A stretch of DNA of 64,000 bases from Nonomuraea jiangxiensis. GTDB taxonomy: Bacteria > Actinomycetota > Actinomycetes > Streptosporangiales > Streptosporangiaceae. Shown piece by piece: positions 62,213-64,000 of the stretch (positions within the stretch are counted from its first letter, which is position 1; the number at the start of each line of letters is the position of its first letter). A program made the translations under genes and the position numbers. The stretch lies in assembly GCF_900099965.1 (NCBI RefSeq), contig NZ_FNDJ01000003.1, forward strand, positions 496,001-560,000. The letters are read 5' to 3'. The notes under the pieces were generated by a model, which worked only from the letters and a program-made list of their open reading frames with translations, searched no databases and was not told the origin of the DNA.

Positions 62213-63336
62213 TGCTCCCCTACGGCCGGCAGTCGATCGCGGACTCCGACGTCGAGGCGGTGGCCGAGGTGCTGCGCGGCGACTGGCTCACGACCGGCCC
62301 CGCGGTCGGCGTGTTCGAGGCCGAGCTGTCCCGCTGGACGGGCGGCGTGCCGTGCGTGTCGGTCACCTCGGGCACCGCGGCGCTGCACGTGGCCTACGTG
62401 GCGGCGGGGGTGCGGGCCGGTGACGAGGTGGTGACCTCGCCGCTGACGTTCGTGGCCACGGCCGCCACGGCGGCGCTGCTGGGCGCGCGGGTGCGCTTCG
62501 CCGACGTGCAGCCCGACACCGGCAACCTCGATCCCGGCGCCGCCGCGGCGCTGGTCACGGCCAGGACGCGGGTGGTCACGGCGGTGGACTACGCCGGCCA
62601 TCCGGCCGACTACGACGAGCTGCGCGCGGTCTGCGAGCGCGCCGGCGCGAGGCTCATGAGCGACGCCGCGCACTCGATCGGGGCGGCCTACAAGGACCGG
62701 CCGGTGGGCGCGGTGGCGGACCTGACGACGTTCTCGTTCTTCCCGACCAAGACCGTGACGACGGCCGAGGGCGGGGCGGTGGCCGCGGCCGATCCCGGCC
62801 TGCACGCGCGGGCCGCCCGCTTCCGCAACCACGGCCTGGTCAGGGAGCCCGCCGAGCAGCGCGACCCCGGCGAGGGCGGCTGGCACCAGGAGGTGCACGA
62901 GTTCGGGCTGAACTACCGGCTGCCCGACGTGCTCTGCGCGCTCGGCCTCAGCCAGTTGCGCCGGCTGGAGCGGTTCAGGGCGCGCCGGGCCGAGCTGGTC
63001 GCACGCTACGACCTGCTGCTGCGCGACGTGCCCGGGCTCGGGCTGCCGGCCAGGCGGGCGTACGTGACGCCGAGCTGGCACCTCTATCCCGTCAGGATCC
63101 GCGACGGCCGCCGGCGCGAGGTCTACGAACGCATGCGGGCCGCCGGGATCGGGGTGCAGGTCAACTACCTGCCCGCGTACCGGCATCCGGTGTTCGAGGA
63201 CCTGGGCTACCGGCGCGGGCTCTGCCCGCTGGCGGAGGCGTACTATGCCGAGCAGTTGTCGCTGCCGCTCTTCCCCGCCCTGTCCGACGCCCAGCAGGAC
63301 CGGGTCGTGGAGACGCTGACCGGCATCCTGGCGTGA
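62212..63336 (+). CDS. pseC: UDP-4-amino-4,6-dideoxy-AltNAc transaminase, PseC
   Basis: 374 residues of the DegT/DnrJ/EryC1 family. The PLP Lys lies in SFFPTKTVTTAEGGAV, matching PseC and related sugar aminotransferases. SDAAHSIGA and FGLNYRLPD are typical. It adds the C4 amino group after PseB. Convergent with the next gene by 3 bp. Confidence 0.93.
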   Translation: MLPYGRQSIADSDVEAVAEVLRGDWLTTGPAVGVFEAELSRWTGGVPCVSVTSGTAALHVAYVAAGVRAGDEVVTSPLTFVATAATAALLGARVRFADVQPDTGNLDPGAAAALVTARTRVVTAVDYAGHPADYDELRAVCERAGARLMSDAAHSIGAAYKDRPVGAVADLTTFSFFPTKTVTTAEGGAVAAADPGLHARAARFRNHGLVREPAEQRDPGEGGWHQEVHEFGLNYRLPDVLCALGLSQLRRLERFRARRAELVARYDLLLRDVPGLGLPARRAYVTPSWHLYPVRIRDGRRREVYERMRAAGIGVQVNYLPAYRHPVFEDLGYRRGLCPLAEAYYAEQLSLPLFPALSDAQQDRVVETLTGILA

Positions 63337-63339
63337 CCC

Positions 63340-64000
63340 TCAGCGTCTCCTGCGGACGCCCGGCAGGCGTTTGGCGCCGTCGCCCGGCAGGCGTTCGGCC
63401 ACCAGCAGGCAGCCGTCCTCGGCCCGGTCGACGAGGAAGCGCCGGTCGGCGACGGTCGCTACCGGCCGCTGCCGGGTGCGCACCAGCGGCCTGATGGGCT
63501 TGCCCTGGTCGATGACCACCTCCCAGCACGACACGGTCCCGACGCTCTCGTCGATGTCGGCCAGCGGCACGCGGGCGTGGAAGTCCTGGCCCGCCAGCGC
63601 CACCGGGAAGTACATCTCCTCGCCGTCGCTCCTGCGCCGCAGCCTGAGCACCGGATCGCCGTCGCCCACGTCGGAGATCTCCCCCGAGAACACCAGGTCA
63701 CCGTCATCCACCCGGCACTCGCCGATGACCGCCTGGGCCGTGCGCAGCCGCAGTCCCCAGACGCCGCGGAAATTGCGCACCGGCACCAGCCACACGCCCG
63801 CCCGCCGCCGCGGCGCCGGGATCAGCGGCGGCGACCAGCGCGGCCCGGCCACCCTGCCGTCCAGCTTCAGCCCCCGCCCCCGGAGCTGGACGTACAGGTC
63901 CCAGTGGCCGCGCCGGGCGAGCTGCGCGGCCGAGAGCATCGCCGGGTCGAACGCGAACCTGAACGGGAACGCGTGCTCCGCCACCGGGGCTCCGCCCTCC
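63340..64000 (-). CDS. C-terminal part of a probable glycosyltransferase (runs off the window)
   Basis: About 219 codons are visible and the frame stays open to the window edge. The beta-rich sequence (GVWLVPVRNFRGVWGLRLR, MYFPVALAGQDFHARVPLAD) resembles the non-catalytic C-terminal or middle domains of GT2 and CDP-glycerol transferases nearby. The catalytic part must lie beyond base 64000. The GTG at 63984 is probably internal. Confidence 0.55.
   Translation of the reverse strand, partial: EGGAPVAEHAFPFRFAFDPAMLSAAQLARRGHWDLYVQLRGRGLKLDGRVAGPRWSPPLIPAPRRRAGVWLVPVRNFRGVWGLRLRTAQAVIGECRVDDGDLVFSGEISDVGDGDPVLRLRRRSDGEEMYFPVALAGQDFHARVPLADIDESVGTVSCWEVVIDQGKPIRPLVRTRQRPVATVADRRFLVDRAEDGCLLVAERLPGDGAKRLPGVRRRR

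Noticed and set aside
1..64000. tRNA or rRNA genes, riboswitches
   Set aside because: No cloverleaf, rRNA core or known riboswitch consensus was recognised by eye; a covariance search would be needed to be certain.

Overview
The window is chromosomal DNA of a high-GC actinomycete. Supporting signs are the very high G+C at third codon positions, frequent GTG starts, a WhiB-type protein, the PerM-purN-purH / sucCD neighbourhood also known from mycobacteria, PspC/Lia-type signalling and many 4-bp stop/start overlaps. A Streptosporangiales (Nonomuraea-like) or related actinomycete is my best guess, but the genus cannot be proved by eye. No rRNA, tRNA, CRISPR array, phage or insertion sequence was seen.

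Layout. 1-5.4 kb: the start of a Ser/Thr kinase, a lipoprotein deacetylase, a TCA-cycle run (citrate synthase, DUF3017, icd) and an FHA-HTH protein. 5.4-9.7 kb: a divergent module of a Tat-exported family-10-like glycosidase, NagZ and a MurR/RpiR regulator, with a candidate operator between the divergent genes; probably cell-wall sugar recovery. 9.7-17 kb: a divergent IclR regulator and a tightly overlapping operon for a NitT/TauT-type ABC importer (two different permeases), benzoylformate decarboxylase and benzaldehyde dehydrogenase. 17-21 kb: folD, an Ada-AlkA fusion with a perfect 15-bp inverted repeat upstream, and a PEP-mutase/isocitrate-lyase family protein. 21-28 kb: purH, purN, a PerM homologue and sucCD, with two clear intrinsic terminators. 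28-30 kb: two tandem paralogous secreted proteins. 30-38 kb: galE and acyltransferase, a GCS2 ligase with a zinc peptidase lipoprotein, WhiB, a CPBP protease, VapBC and a PIG-L deacetylase, with several repeat-rich gaps. 38-46 kb: pcrA, a G-run repeat array, an L,D-transpeptidase and a LiaFSR-like set (response regulator, PspC-kinase, PspC-LiaF-like protein). 46-50.5 kb: form II CO-dehydrogenase-family genes coxS-coxL-coxM-coxG. 50.6-64 kb: a cell-wall glycopolymer locus with a GT2/CDP-glycerol glycerophosphotransferase fusion, GT4, sulfotransferase, CDP-alcohol phosphotransferase, a second GT2, the full set of CMP-pseudaminic acid genes (pseH, I, G, F, B, C) and the end of another probable transferase.

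How the genes work together. The strongest system-level signal is the last 14 kb. All six enzyme families needed to go from UDP-GlcNAc to CMP-pseudaminic acid are interleaved with a teichoic-acid-type polymerase and glycosyltransferases, which suggests a pseudaminate-containing, possibly sulfated, wall polymer. The second is the benzoylformate operon, where a catabolic pair of enzymes appears to travel with its own importer and an IclR switch; its decarboxylase has tyrosine where the Pseudomonas enzyme has catalytic His281. Most other genes are conserved housekeeping. The repeat-rich intergenic stretches (5.5, 35.2, 37.1 and 40.6 kb) do not look coding.
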